Assembly (NCBI GenBank): GCA_025345505.1
Contig: JANVCC010000011.1
Location: 9,274,184 to 9,338,183 of the forward strand
Reading direction: 5' to 3'
From: Todiramphus chloris collaris
Lineage: Eukaryota; Chordata; Aves; Coraciiformes; Alcedinidae
DNA: 64,000 bases
Each line of letters opens with the position of its first letter. The stretch's first letter is position 1. Shown piece after piece: positions 40,301 to 54,400 of the stretch. The notes below the pieces were generated by a model, which saw only the letters and a list, made by a program, of their open reading frames with translations, ran no database searches and was not told where the DNA came from. The position numbers and the translations under genes are program-made.

Positions 40301-40544
40301 TAAGGCGTAGTAGCATATTAGGTGCAAATTATAATGCAGTATCTTCTGGATTAAGGTGAAATGAATATGAAAGAAGAAATGCATTCCAAAAGTGTGAAAT
40401 GCAGTTTCAAGTATTACAGCCACAGTACTGTGGTGTATAATTTAAATTTAATGCACAAGAAAATATACAGAAGTTACCATACAAATTTACATGGGAAAAC
40501 CTCTCAGGAGTTAAAAATCAATGCAATTTATTTGTATAGCTAGT
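37311..40544. other. Upstream flank, nothing coding recognised
   Basis: AT-rich sequence beyond the CpG island. One notable item is an alternating GT/CA palindrome at 37969-37990. The open frames (up to 87 codons) match nothing I know. Confidence 0.6.
37969..37990. repeat. Perfect palindrome of alternating purine-pyrimidine
   Basis: The 11-base arm gtgtgtgtgca is followed directly by its reverse complement tgcacacacac. The 22 bases strictly alternate purine and pyrimidine, a sequence type able to form Z-DNA or a cruciform. Confidence 0.9.
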
Positions 40545-40645
40545 AGATAGAGTCTCTTACTCTCAAGACACCTGGATTCAATTCCTAGCAGATCACTGAG
40601 GACAATGGTGTAATTTAGTAAGTCCCTTAATATAGATGAGATTCA
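40545..40645 (+). mobile_element. Ancient tRNA-derived (MIR-like) SINE fragment
   Basis: The run agacacctggattcaattcc, then tagcagatcactgag and tagtaagtccctta, follows the order of old amniote SINEs (…ggacacctgggttcaattcccagctctgccactga…gggcaagtcactta…). The ggattcaattcc part corresponds to a decayed pol III B box. No target duplication visible. Confidence 0.55.
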
Positions 40646-43600
40646 ACTAAGGAGACTCGGTGTTATTGATGTTTTCAAAAGTGTGAAGAGGCCTTGATTG
40701 GAGAAGTGTAAATACATCCTGCCATAATAGACTAAGGAAGCCCTAGTGCTAATTAGAACTGGTTGCTTCATGCTTTAGTTGCAAATATAAAGAACATCTC
40801 CTTAACCTCATTGAGATATTGAAAGGATAGTTTCATTGGTGTTTGGAAATCTGACAAAGACCAGGGGAAGAGAGGAAAAAATGCTGCCAGAAGTTTCCAG
40901 CTGATACGAGTTGTCATAGCAGAGACAGCAGAACGATTGTCAGTACAAACCAGGGTTAAAGAGACTTATAATCAATAATTAAAAAGGGGGGAACTGAAAT
41001 GAATGTCTATTGTGTATTAAGACTTAACCTGACCTTTCAAACAACATCTGCTGAATGGTGCTTTCACCGTTGCAGGCCCCTGGATGATGGAATCATACAG
41101 GAATGCAAACATTTCCTACAATTTCCTCTGGCAGGCTCTTCTTTGAAGTTCTGATCCTGTAAATGTAGTAGAAGACCCAATAATGACAATAAGAATAATT
41201 CTAAATCCTGTGTATATTAGAGACGTGGTGTCTGACTCACTGCTTAGAACTCTAGCTTTTCTAGATGTGTGTATGTTTACATAAAATCACAGTGGAAGAG
41301 TAAAGCATAATGGATACAGCTCGATGATATTACTGTGTTGAGTTTTATCTGTGGTCACTATACTAGCAGGAAATATTGTGCCTGTGGTTTCTACATCCTG
41401 AGTGGAAATCTGAAATTCAATAAAATATGGTCTCATTACAGCATACCTGTCTCCAACATATGTTCTCATTTTAGTGTTTCTCTACTTACAGATAGTTCAG
41501 ATTTATCTCCTGAATGCCAAAGCTTATCCTGTTCATCACAGAGTATGAGAAAGCTTTTGCTGAGCTTTGAAATCTTACATGGAAACATGCTATCAAATAC
41601 CGAATTCAAGTTGTCACCCTGTTATGGTGGAACATTGAAAAGTAGATCAGAATTTCAGATTGTGGTATTTTGAGACAAAAAGGAAACACTGGAGTATGAG
41701 AAAGGATCAGTCTCTGAGGGTTAAATATGACATAAGCTAGCTGTTAAAAAAAAAATATATATATATACAAAGGTGATAGAGGTAGAATATAATACTATAT
41801 TAGACAAGATAATGTATCAATAAAAAACTTGTCAGCTTCACAAGTCATTGCTACAAACACACCAGGCCTAGAGGAGGCCACAGTGTTATGTGTACCGTAC
41901 CTGTCTCTTCCCCCAGACCGAGGAGTTTTAAGGGTCACATACCTTTCTATTATTGTTACCAGATCAGGTCTGACTTAAAGAGTCTACTAACAAGCAAAGC
42001 CCACTTTATCTGGCTTTTGGGGGATCTAACCTTACTACCTCAATTTCCTGATTTTATGCTTTCCCAATGACATAGTTTTAATGTCGTCCTCCATCCCTTG
42101 GTCTCTTTGAGAGCTCCCCATCAAACCGTCCACTCTTAACAATCTTGCTCTTTACTTCTTTTTATAGATTACCCAGTGCTTCTTAGGCAGAAATCCCTTC
42201 TAAATCTAGGAAGTTTTACTTTTCTGGCCCTTAATTATACTCCACAGGATTCTCCTGCCTGAGATAATGGCTGTCCTTTATCCTGTGTGACAACACCTGA
42301 TCCTCATTCCTAGCGATCTGATGATCTTTTCTGGAATACCTGCTGTTGAAGTGAGCAGACCTAAAAATATAGTTTGCTACCTCTACTGGTTTGCAAGATT
42401 GTGTGTTCTCTGGAGACAGTTCACTCACTTTTCCACCAGCACCTCACATTTACGCCTTTTCCCCTGTAGGGAGCCAAGCAGTGCCATTCAGAGGGGAGGC
42501 CAACTTTGTGTCTTTGTGCACAGCCACCATGTGCATCTGTTGTCTCCTGTGGTCAATAACACCTGTAGCAGCAGCATCAAATGTAAATCACAAGGGGCTG
42601 AAGTTGTGCACGGGTATGCAACAGGCAGTACGTAGCATTTTCCCCGTCTTCCCGTATGATGTCTGCTGTTCCAGTGCAGCTGGGGAATTCCTGCCCTGAG
42701 CCCCATCCCCCTCGTAATTCAGGTATGTGACAGCTTCGCGCTCCGATGTGTTGTTGAAATATGACTGCTGCGAAGAAGGAACACCACTGATGGTTGACTT
42801 ACCCTGAAATGTTTCTGCACCACTCAGTATGAGCTGGGGGTGGGCAAACCCTGAAGTATACTGGCATTCTTCTTTGTGTCCCGTGTGTGATTTACTGGTG
42901 AAAAGGTGCCCACTCTGAATATGGGTATTTTAGGTCCCCAGCAGTCATTCCAGGACAATACGATGACACAGTTCAACAGTGAGTGCTTGTTTCCATCACC
43001 CAAAGTCAGTGCTTACTGAAGGGATGCATGAATGTGATGGAAGGGAGCTCATTATGTGAAAGTGTGTTAAATGAAAAGCCACAGAGATGCTCTAAAAAAA
43101 TGTGGAAATCTGCCAATATTTTCTGTTTTAAAGTCACCTGATACAGGATTAATGAAACAACCAACCATTCAGTGTCTCATTAAATCCATTACAACCAGAT
43201 AATATTTCCACTGGCTTCAGCTAAATGTTTGCAGGAAGAAGCAAATTTTCAGCTCATGAGTGGGCCTACAAGTTAAGATAGTCTTTGGTATTACATCACT
43301 ACAGACAGGAGAAAGAATTAAATGAGTTGTCAGGATTATATTCCTCCTCTACTGGTCCACTTTCAGCAACACTGAGACTTTGACTTCAAAGAAGCTATTT
43401 TAGAAATCACAATTTTCAGGAAGGAATGACGTTATTTTGCCTGCTTCACCAGAACGAATGCTCCTCTGCTGCACACAAGCGAGCTGCTTGCCCTAGTTGA
43501 ACAAAAGCTAGGATGAGGGCTTTGATCAGCGTCGACAAGTGTTCCTGCAGTATTTCAGTGTCTCATCCCTTCGTGGTTTTTAGAACCACTGCTAATGACA

Positions 43601-43889
43601 TTGGTTAAAAGAGAGTGTAAATTGCAGTAAGATGGCCATCTCCAGAGCATGCTGAATCGGCCTGTTGCAAGGATTCTTTAAGTGTTAATGTCACTGCTAC
43701 AGATTTTTTTGGTTTAATATTTTTTTCAGGACAATGAGACCCTTTATGAGCTCCTTAAAGCACCACTCATCTATATTACAAGATTTTAGTCTTAAGAAAC
43801 CCCTTTTACATTAGTGACACACCAATGCTCTTGTTTAAGCGGTTACATTCCACACTGGGTTTATTTTGCCTTGGAGACAAGCAGGAAAT
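40646..43889. other. Upstream region, nothing recognised
   Basis: Mostly AT-rich unique-looking DNA with a short (AT)n run near 41750-41766. The open frames at 41335, 42321 and 42391 are unsupported. Confidence 0.55.
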
Positions 43890-44825
43890 CTGTCACTAAT
43901 TTCCTTCCAGCCAACTCTGAGTGCCTTTTCTCAGTCCTCTTAACCCTCTGTACACTTCTCCATTTTATCTTCTGAAGACAGACCTTGTTCTCCTAGCTTC
44001 ATTCTTGTGTTTCTTTCAAGGTATTCTTCATTCTCACACAGTTCCAAGCTGGCACTTAGCAGAAGAAGCAGGTTGCCTGCTCTCCCTGCAATACATCCAG
44101 TGGATCTGAGGTGATCACCCATCTTTCCTCACTTACCACATCTCTCCTGCCCAGTCATCTTTATTTTTACTGATGTCCGCATTGCATGTGGTGTGTCCAA
44201 AACTTTGCTTCCCCTTTTCACACCTAAACCTCTTCTCTTAATAACTTCCTACTTGCTGTACAAGAAGCCTCTCTAATCCTCCGTGTCAAGTCATCAGCTT
44301 CTCATTAAATCATGTACCTTCAGGAGCTGCATATTTGCAATTCAGCATTTCCTGCCTGTTCCCACTGCCAGGAGTTGCAGTCCTGTCACTGCAACATTCT
44401 TATCACCTTGCGTCTCATCACTCACCCAGAAATGCAGACTGCTCCCATATCTCTTGACATTTCTGCGCCTTCACTTCTTTCTGCTTCTTACTCAGGTTCA
44501 GCTTTGTGGCTCTGCAGCAGAACTCTGTCCTGGCTTATTTCACTTTTCTCATTTTATCCTTTACCTTGTTCATGGTTCCATATCCTTCTGTATCTTCTGT
44601 CCCACTCTTTCTCAGCCTTATGCATTTTTTATGTCATCTTGTGCTTCAGGCTTCTCACACAGAAAAACCTGCTCTTTGCCAAATACCCTTGAGTCTTCTT
44701 GTATCCACCTTAATGCTGTCTCTCAGCCACTGTCCCAGAAAGTGTATTTTTTTCCACGTTAGAAAACTCTTCAAAGTGCAGCTTTTATACTGTCAAAAAG
44801 CAGAAGCTTTTCCACCTCCACTTAA
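43890..44825 (+). repeat. Pyrimidine-rich (C/T) domain
   Basis: About 0.9 kb in which the plus strand is strongly enriched in C and T without a regular unit. This explains the long overlapping plus-strand frames here (159, 126 and 108 codons, rich in S, L, F, C), which I do not take as genes. Confidence 0.6.
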
Positions 44826-47800
44826 AAAGTGAGGAGTGCACTTGAGAGAGAGAGATTTTTGCAGATGCAGAGCCACATTCAATACCGTCCTCTGAGACTC
44901 ACAGGTTAGGCGTCTAAAGACTGACAGTCTCCATATAAGGTCACTTTTGAACATTTTGGCAAATGGTTTAAAGTTTTCCCTGTTTTATTTAGATGCAATT
45001 CTAAATTATTTGGAGGACTTGTACCCAGTTAATACAAAGCTAAAATTGCTGTAAACCTTAGGTATTGCTGCTCCCTAAAGAAAGAAGAAAACACCCCAGT
45101 TTTATTGAGTTGTAACCTTTGAAAAATGCATATATACTTTTAGGCACAGAAAGACAGTTGCAAAAAATGCCTACTTTGAGGGAGTTCGTTCAAAGCAAAT
45201 CTATTAGGAGTAGGCATAAGAAAAAGGTTAAGCTTCCCTTTCTTTTATGCTTCTCCTTTACCAGTGCTGTGGAGACTGAAAATAACCCCACTCTCTATGA
45301 TGTCATCACCATTAGGGGCACACTGTCATCTTGTTTTCTGACTTCAGTAGGGGAAACAGAGTTTGACTGCTGACTCACTAGTTAGATCTGAAGTAGTTGT
45401 ATTTATTTCATTATTTGGTCATGGACTCGGAGCTTTAAATACCCGCCCCCTTTGGAACAGGCACAGGTACTCCATGAAGCAAAAAGGAAATGAAGAGTCC
45501 GAAATTGCCCTGCACTTTGTTATGATAGGGAAGTTGTTGTCTAAAGCAGGAATATAGAAGATATTTACACAGTTGCCCTACTGAATCGTTTTCTTTCGTA
45601 CCAGGCCACAGTGGTGGTCGAGTTGCTGGTTATCTGGCATGGCTGAGTTGTTACCTTAAACTCTGCCTCAACAGCTGACACAGTACTGGTGGTGTCAGCA
45701 AGCGATGGTTTGGCGGCAGATCCATTGTTCGGATGCTTTTATTTTTTTCTTGGCCTTCCCCCTAATGTCTCTGCAAGCTGACATGAAGACATCTCGTGGA
45801 AAATCAGTGTGCAAGTAGACCCTCTTTTGCCCATTTCATTATTCTTTGCTTTCTATGTACCTGTGAGGTTGGGCAGAATTTCTCTTGCCTACAAAGAATA
45901 TTTTCAATGTCTACATGATATATTTTATGCATATTTGGCAAAAAAAAAAGGATGCAGTGTAGTTTGGTCTGACAAAGTGGCAGCAAATGGAGACTTTTCC
46001 CAAGAACATACTTTTTTTGGATCTCCTTCTGTATTTAAGTACCCAGGGCCCAGATCCTTTTCTGGCAGAAGACGAGAGGGGCTTTAGCTTTTTTAACAAT
46101 TTTTTATCTTCTGGGGATTTAAAGCTTTGACTGCCATTGGCTCGCTTAAGCAAAAGGGAGTTGTGTCCATAATGAAAAGATGAGGCGTATTTGAAAGTGA
46201 TGAACGGCTCTAAATATTTAGAGCAAGGAAGAACACACACAAGAACTAATAATAAGAAAAAAGATACAGATTGTTTCAATTGTGTGGTTTTCCTCAGGAT
46301 GTTTAAGTAGTGTTGCCTTAGTTTCAAGTTATTTCTCTGTAATCGTTAGGAATTATTTAATATCAGATCTAAACTTATTTTCTGCCTTTACCTTGTTTGT
46401 TTTTAGTTCCTCCTTCTAGTGTTTAGGTTGGGAGCTACTCCTTGCTGGTTTTTTACCCTTTTGTTAGGATGCAGGAGGAAAACACGCTGGCATATTTCTA
46501 AATTCTCATGGAATCAATGAATTGTTCATTTTATTTGTCACACTTTTAATCATGTGCATGTGTTTTAATTACAGAACTGTGTATTTCTGTAGGAAAACGC
46601 AAGGAATTCTAGAAACTGATGTGAGAGCAACCATATTCTTTTATGACTCTTTTCCCTGGTATTAACTTCAATTGTAGAATCTATCTTCTTATAAATAAAC
46701 AGTGAAAACTAATGACAACATTTCACTTAAATATGAGGTACATGGGAAGGCAATGTACAAGGGCATTAAATCAATTAATACAATTCTTTTCCCATTGAAA
46801 CCATAGGCATAATTCAAATAAATAGGTACAGGAGCAAAACTCAATCTAACTTTTAAACTTTTATTTTAAAATATCAAAGTTCATCCAGGCATGGGGGATT
46901 GCTGCATAGCATCCTTTAGTTTAGGAGCTGTGAACACAGCTTTCTAGTCAAAAAATGGCACCATGCATTTAAAGGACATTGTATCTGTATTCAGAATCAG
47001 ATGCTGGCTATGTGGGCATTTTCAGGATGGAGTGGAGAAGACTGTCATTTTAATGCTGCAGACTATGGTAGTCTAATTTAATCCTGCTTTAGGAATCCTC
47101 CTACATTCAGGATAGGATGAATGCAGGATGAGGAAAGTTTGCAGTACTAGCTTAGATACTTGTATCTCTGGTGTAAATGGACTACACCAGTACACAGTTT
47201 CTATTTAAATATTCAGCTGTTTCTTTTTCAGCCTGTAACGATTAACAAAGATTAATGGATAGTTCCTTTTGCTCATGGACTGGTAAAGGACTTCAACTTG
47301 GAGAACCAAAATTTCCATGCTTCAAGGGCTCTGTGTCATAAACAAGACTAGGAGGGACTTTGTCTTCCATCCCACAGTGGCATCTTAACAGGTTCATGCT
47401 CAGCCTTGCTTTTTAATTCTGCATACAGTTTGGTGAACTTTTCACATTCACTGCTCTGCATCCTATAAAATGGCTTATACTCCTGACTTTTTAAACGCAA
47501 AAACCATTGAAAGCTCATGGAAGTTTTGTCTGATGAAAAAACAGATAAACTTTAAATAGAAACCTCAGGATCTGGCCCGGAAAAAGCTCATGTGAATCAT
47601 TCTTCACTGTTACTACTGGCAGTTACTGAAGTTGATAAACAAGCTGAAGGAGATTGCAGCTAAAGAAACAATATCTGGAAAATAAAAAATGATAGAAATA
47701 TGTAAACAGCATTACCAGAATTAGAAAATCCGCCTTCTTGATGGATAGATGGTTTTAAGTTGTTGAAAACCATAAGCATCAGTACTTTGTCTACCATAAT

Positions 47801-50800
47801 ATTGTTCTACTTTGTATTTGATTATGTTTAAAAGATTGTAATAACTGGATTGAGCATCGTACCTTCATAGGACTGTGTTCAAACTCACTGCATTTCTACA
47901 GCTAAAGACTGGAGGACCATAAGGACACCTAAGTCATATATTTGATACTGTGTGCATAATCCGAATGTCCACACAAAAGTGAAGAAACTGTGGAAAGAAA
48001 ATTTTTCTTGCCTTATACACTGTGTAATTTTGCCTTACAAAACAGAGTAAAGCCCATTTCATAATGACAATGTCTCAGATCAGACTGTGAAATAAGCTGT
48101 GTATTTGCTTCATCCACTTCATCCTGGCACATCTATTAATTGCTCTTGCTGCTTCTCTCTCACGGGTTAACCATTTGTATGAGCAATATTCAAAATAGTA
48201 CCTAGGCAGCAGCTGACTTGCATGCTTTAGATTTGTTATCAAAACAAAAGAAGTAGAAAACCCAACACAAGTTCAGCAAAAGGTAGTTCAACCTGACTTT
48301 TTAGCTGGAGGAAGAAGCTAATACTAGTGTTAAATACATGCCTTTAAAAATGCAAATCTTCATTACAGCTATTGTTCCCAATTGAAAATCAGTTAGATTT
48401 ACTGTCTATCACAATTCCTAGCTTCAATTCTTGAGCACCAGGAACTGCCTCTGTACAAAAGGCTGCAATCAAGGACTTGCCAAAATTAAATAGATGCGTG
48501 CATTGACATGCTTATTATAGCATTATGAAGTAATAAGTGCCAGGTGGATGCACAGAATAAAAATGCAGAGCTATCCCAGCTTTATGAGTTTGCTGTTGGT
48601 TTGTAAAATGTATCTAATGCCCTTTTTTTCAGAGGCATTGAGACAACATGCTGTCAAAAAACTTACTCCAGGATGGAAAGGCAGGGTTTATTAAGGTTGA
48701 GAAGTGTTGGTTCTAGCATGTCTGTAGCACATTTTGATGGTAATGCAGATAATCTTCACTGTCTGAATACTGTAAAGTAGAATGTGGCAATTATCATTGG
48801 CAGTTTTGTTATATTGAGGTATGCACTGGTAACTTTTAACAGTCTTCAAAACCTGCAAACAATAGAAAGATGGATACACATGTAGTTTATGTGTGGTTGT
48901 ATGTTGGGTTGCTGCCTGAAGGTGCACTTGAAAATGTGAGGAAAAATGTTAGTCACTTGAATTCAAGCCTAGCATTGTAGCTGGAGGAGGTTTTCTGTGC
49001 TCAGTACTTGCATAAGTTGGCCAACAAGTTATACTTTTTCTTGTGGGCAAGACTCTATCAAGCTTCTCAATCCCCTGGGCAGCCACTGTTAGGGCCCCCG
49101 TTTCAGGCTGCTACTCTCACACACAGACCTTTCCCACCACCCTAAAATCCTGCCACTGGGGGAATGCAGATGAGAGAAAGAGAGAAAGTGGCTGGAGTCT
49201 CTTCTCTTGCACGTGATCAGTGTTGTACAAAACAATTATCCAGTCACTTTAAGGACACGGTGGGAATCTTTCAGCATGGTGCCACACAGCTCTGCAGGAG
49301 CATGCAAGAGTGCTCCTCCTTTCGACTCCCAACCTCAAACCCAAACAAACTAAAAAATTGACTCCTAGTGCTTAAAAGTGTCAAAATACCTGCAGTGATA
49401 AGAGCAGTAGGGTTGTGCTTGGCGCAAAGGCTGGGAGAGGGTCTGAGAGCGCAACTTGAAGAAGGGCCATCTGGGCAAACTACAACGACCAGGAAGTTGC
49501 TCAGATAAGCAGGTTCAGAGAAAAGCATAGTATCTGTCTTTCTCATCATGGAATAGATGGATGGACCTAGACCTATCTTGTTCACCTGTCTTGTCTAATC
49601 AGACATGACTGCTGGTCTCCTAAGCCGGGGATTTTCATGCAGAAAACCAGTCAGTTAACATCTAACCATGATTTTCTTTTAACTAGCAACAACAGCTTTT
49701 CCACAGATAGTGTGGAAAAGCTGTCCCACATCTGTCCTGACTTTCCCCATTTCAAACAATGAAAAAGAGCAGAGAGGTGTAGTCAAAGGCCATTTCCTCA
49801 GCATTGCTCTAGCCCTGCTTGGCTTTCCCATGCCTGCACTCAGGAACCATCTGAGAAATGATCCTGGAAGAAAAGGCCTGTGTTCCAGTCATGGAGATAA
49901 TGCTTATCAACTTTTTCCTCCCTAAAGTTTCTGAGTGAGAAAAGCCATGGTAGTGAGCATTTGTTGTTTCTTTGATATATAGGATAAATTGGTTTCCTCA
50001 GCAGCTCCCCCTTATTCGTCCTGCAGCCATGGCCTGAGCTATCCCATAGTTGGTGCTCTCAGGTGTTCCCCAGAGCAGTTCACCAAACTTTAAAGCTGTC
50101 TGAGGTCTAGCTCTGTCCATCCATTTGTTCCAGGACCAGGAAAGTGAGCAGTAGTCTAGTCCTTATCTTCTTCCTAATACCCTTCCCAAGCCCCATTGTT
50201 GTCTCCCAGTTAGTTCACCCTTTTCTATCCCAACTTAACATCTGGAGTAACTTAGTCTGAATAGTTTATCTGAAAACACATCTCACGTATCTCTTCAGTG
50301 TTGGGTAATTCAAGCCCGAGGGGGTCAGTGTTTATACAGAGTGGGTGAGCCTGACTGACTGTGTGGGAGCTTTGGTTTTCAATTGTATGGGTTGAACATG
50401 GATGGTGTAAGCTCAGGGAGAGCTGTGGAGACAATGGACAAAAGTGGGACTTACAGGGCTAGTGTGAAACAGAAAAATGGCCCGAAGTTCCTAGGCGAGG
50501 GCTGGATATCATTTACATATTGGATAGCATTTACATATTTATGTGGCCTATGTGTCCCAGAGTCTGTGTGACCTTTGGTTTAGACATCAAGTTACTACTA
50601 GAGATTTATTTGAGATAGATGGCATGAATCACAGAGTGGGATTTATCTACCTAAATTGCCTTGGACAGCTGCTTTAAAGTCGGTGAGCATGGTCACTAAT
50701 ATTTCTAATATTTAGATGGCTAAAATTGTATGAATGAAACCATTCCTTGCAGAAATATCCTGGGGAAAGTGTTGTGGGAGTGCCAGATGGGAATGATGGA

Positions 50801-50829
50801 GAGGATAAAGGGCTTTGGAGTACATTAAC
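44826..50829. other. Upstream region, nothing coding recognised
   Basis: AT-rich DNA. It contains an 18-bp near-tandem duplication at 50504-50539 but no gene, RNA gene or mobile element I can name. Patches of ordinary complexity (46480-46620, 48380-48610) might be conserved non-coding sequence; this cannot be judged from one genome. Confidence 0.55.
50504..50539 (+). repeat. 18-bp tandem duplication, one mismatch
   Basis: ggatatcatttacatatt is followed directly by ggatagcatttacatatt. Confidence 0.9.
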
Positions 50830-51425
50830 TTATCAGAATCTGACTATGAGCCACTAAGAAGAAGCTTCCTTGATGCGCAGTGCTTAGACGTGTCAGTTGA
50901 GGTAATCATAGGACAAAAAAAGAGACATAAGCATGCAGGTGTGTTTGACTCTGCCAAAACCTTATCAGGAGTATTGTATGCACTTCTGAGCATCAATGGC
51001 TGAGAGAGAGGGAATTCAGGGTAGAACAGGTGCAGAGAAGTGTTGACAGTAATGAAAAGTGTTTTAGAGAAGAGAGCTTGCTCAGCTTAGAAAAGCAAAG
51101 GCTGAAAGAGGTCATAGTTACTCTCTGTGAAAGCAAAGCAGGTAGAACACCTGGAAGGGAGGGAGCCACTTATGCTAAAGAACAATACTGACACAAGAAC
51201 AAATGAATATAAATTGTCCAGGAATAAATGTAGATTGAAGGCTAGGATGGTTTATAACCATCAGAGTAATAATGTTTTGGTTGTTTAAAAAAATAATGGA
51301 AATAAGGGATGACAGAATCCACATAGTTTTAAAACAGAACTTGGTCAGTTTATGAAAAGGAAAATGCAGGTTGTTTGCTGGTAATACCAGATTGGTAGAA
51401 CTTGATACACTGGGAAACTGCATCC
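50830..51425 (+). mobile_element. Ancient CR1-type LINE fragment
   Basis: The plus strand follows the order of CR1 3' sequence in decayed form: gagtattgtatgcacttctg, then gaacaggtgcagagaagtgt, gagagcttgctcagcttaga, aaaagcaaaggctgaaagag, and later aatataaattgtccaggaat. These correspond to ctgtgtccagttctgg…gtccagagaag…gggtttgtttagcttagagaagagaaggct. Many indels, no intact frame. Edges approximate. Confidence 0.6.
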
Positions 51426-54400
51426 AGCCAATTGCTCCTGGGTCAGTCTCTAGCCTTTCTACTTAGGCAGACATAGCCAGTGTCAACACCAGAGGAAACT
51501 AAAGTTAAATTAAAATGTTTGTGGCTTGCTGTAAGAGGGTGGGTAATTATTTAGAAGATAATATGCCCCTGTAGATAGGAGAATCAAGTTCCTACTGCTA
51601 GCATTCAGGCATTTAGGCATGAGTGCCAACATACAAACCTGATTAGATAAAGACAGGTAGGGAATAAAAAATAATGCCTTGTAAACAAAGATCACATTAC
51701 AGAGGTGGCCTGTCAAACACCATTAACCTAGAACCTTGAAAGCAAAGGACTAATACATTAGGGAAAAAAATCTCTTTGTTTCTACATGATCCTTAAAACT
51801 CATAATACTCAAGGACTACAGACTGTCATTCTACTGCAACCAAGACAGAAAAGTGCCACACAGCTTGTGAGCTTTGAAAGAAAACCTTCCTGGTGGCTGA
51901 TAATTTGTGACTGGAATAAGATGTATTGGCCTGGATGGGCCAAAGTTGTTTATTTCTAAATATCTATGGTAGTTATTCCTGAGAATTATTGGCACTTTTA
52001 TATCATCTTCAGTGTATCTTCATCCCCAGGAATAAGGGTCTCATTTTAGGATCACTGATGCTAAAATTAGAATTTCTGGTAGTGAAAATCTGCAGAGTGT
52101 GAACCTCAAGGATCAGAAATAAATGTATAGAAAGGGAAGAATATAGATGGCAACATTAAAACCAACAGTCTTCACCTTAATTTTTCGAGCCCACAGACTA
52201 AAGCTACTTAAAACACACATATACCACACCCAGCAGCTCTTGACAGTCATGTCGTTTTGTCCTGTACAAAAAGGACTCTTAAAGTCTTTTAGATGAGGAG
52301 AGTCTCAGAAAGGTAACCACTTTTTCATCATGTTCCACATTTTTGGATCTGAATTTCAGCACTGAAGATTCCAGATACTATAAAAACATTAACGTAACGC
52401 AACATAGTATTAAGGCCGTGTCTCACTGATGCAGACTGCACTGGTTTAGCCACCCAGCCTGACAAACTGCTGCCACTGCCAAGCCAATATATCTTTCTTT
52501 CCCCATAATTATACCATTTTTATCCCCGAGTGGGATTTTTCAGACATGCTATTGTTGTCAGGGACATAAGACTCCATTACCACTATGCTGAAAACTCTTC
52601 CCTGCCCCCACAATGCTTTCAAATGGATCCTAGTTTTTACTAAACAGTGGTTTCGTAATCACAGACCGGACAAAGTGTAGCTGTGCTTAATAAAAGTGCC
52701 ATAGTACAGACATGGTCATTTTCTTATTTAACTTAAAAAAAAAAATCTTTGTACAATACTATTTTGGGTTTTTAACCACCAGCATCCCCTCCCCAGACCA
52801 AGATGCCGTATCAACATTAAAAACAAATCTTTGACTGGAGCAGGGTTAAATGTATGGGTGTCATGCCAGAAAATAATTAAAAATTGAAACAAACTGGAAA
52901 GCTGCATTGCACGTAAAACATCTTCCAATTAGATCAGCAATCGATCGGTAGTAATTTGGATTGATGTTCCTGTTATTTTCAGAAAGGAGTTCAAAGGTGC
53001 AGATTTTTTAAGAGGTATCAATTTTCATTGTATTACGTCTCACTGTAATTGATAGAAAGGCTCTTAGGCTCTTTAACTGATCTAAAAATAGATGAACAGC
53101 CATTCTCTTCAATGGCAAATTATTATGGAACAATCTTACAAAGTTTAAAAATGGCCAAGGCTGGCAATGCCTGTCGGTGCTGACAGGCAACACTTAACCA
53201 CAGCAGAAAGGTGCTTGCTCCTTTGGGAACTAGCACAAGCTCCCGCTAGGCAGCAGGCTCCTACTTGCAGGCTCTCATCCTTGAGGTGGTGGTTCAACCA
53301 CCCAGAAGCCTGCTGGGAGGGCAACACAGCATCTGACAGAAAAGCCAGGGGGCTCCGGGTCTGCACAGGTGATGGGCCCTCATGGAAATGCCAGATGAGC
53401 TGGACGGGGTTGATGATTGACTCAACCTGCTTCTCACAAGCAGGGAAGAGCTGGTGGTGATACACAGATACAGCTCTGGTCACACAGGGCAGCCCTGGCT
53501 ACAGCAACAAGATGCTCCAGCATGTTGTGGTCCAGACAAAGACTGAAAGGAAAGCAGGGGACCCTGGTCTTTGTAGGACCAAACAGAGACTTGTTCAGGG
53601 ATCGCCTGGCATGATGCCCTGGGGAGCTGCTGTGAAGGGGAAGAGTTCTTGGGAAAGTTGGATGGTTTCTGCAGGCAACTTACTAAGAGCTCAGGAATGA
53701 ACCATCTGGTCAGATGGAAAGACTGGGAATTTCAGGAGGACTGCATAGCTAGACAGGAAGCTTGTCACTGAATGAACAGTGATTGTGGAATCAGTATATG
53801 TGGAAAACATTTTTAAATTAATCTTTTTTAAGTAGCAAGGCTGTTGTGAAGAAGAAAATAGAACATGCATGTCAACAATTTTAACTGTAGTTGAGCTACA
53901 TTAGCTGCATTGACTGTTATAATGAAAGAAATTCATACAACTCAGTGGGCCATGGGACTTTATTTTCATATTTTTTGTCCTATTTTTATGTTTATAAAAC
54001 ATTACATGCATCAGCCTTCAGTTTTAAGACCTGGGATTTGCTGTATCATATTTCTGAAACAAAAATTGAAGTTTTGCTGAATTTATCATTGAGAGAAGAG
54101 GGGAAAATCCAACACCAGATGAGATGGTACTTTTAGAAGCTGGACTTGATATGAGCTTTCACAGCTGCCCTCGATAAGATAAGCTGGTACTCTGGTGAAA
54201 TACTCATTTGACATCTGGGGAGGAAATGCTGTGAGGAAATGAGCTCCTACCACTACTGGGCCGAAGCCCAGAGTTTCTGTATAGTTTTAGATCAGCCAAA
54301 TGCTCATCCAACTCAACTGGATTTCTCTTTCAGAACTTAGATATGCACAAGGACTGCAAGTCATGATCAAACTGACACCTTCCCTCTCCCAGTAAATAAA

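Noticed and set aside
44283..44832. 159-, 126- and 108-codon overlapping plus-strand frames
   Set aside because: Pyrimidine-rich DNA gives S/L/F/C-rich frames in several registers; none looks like a protein.
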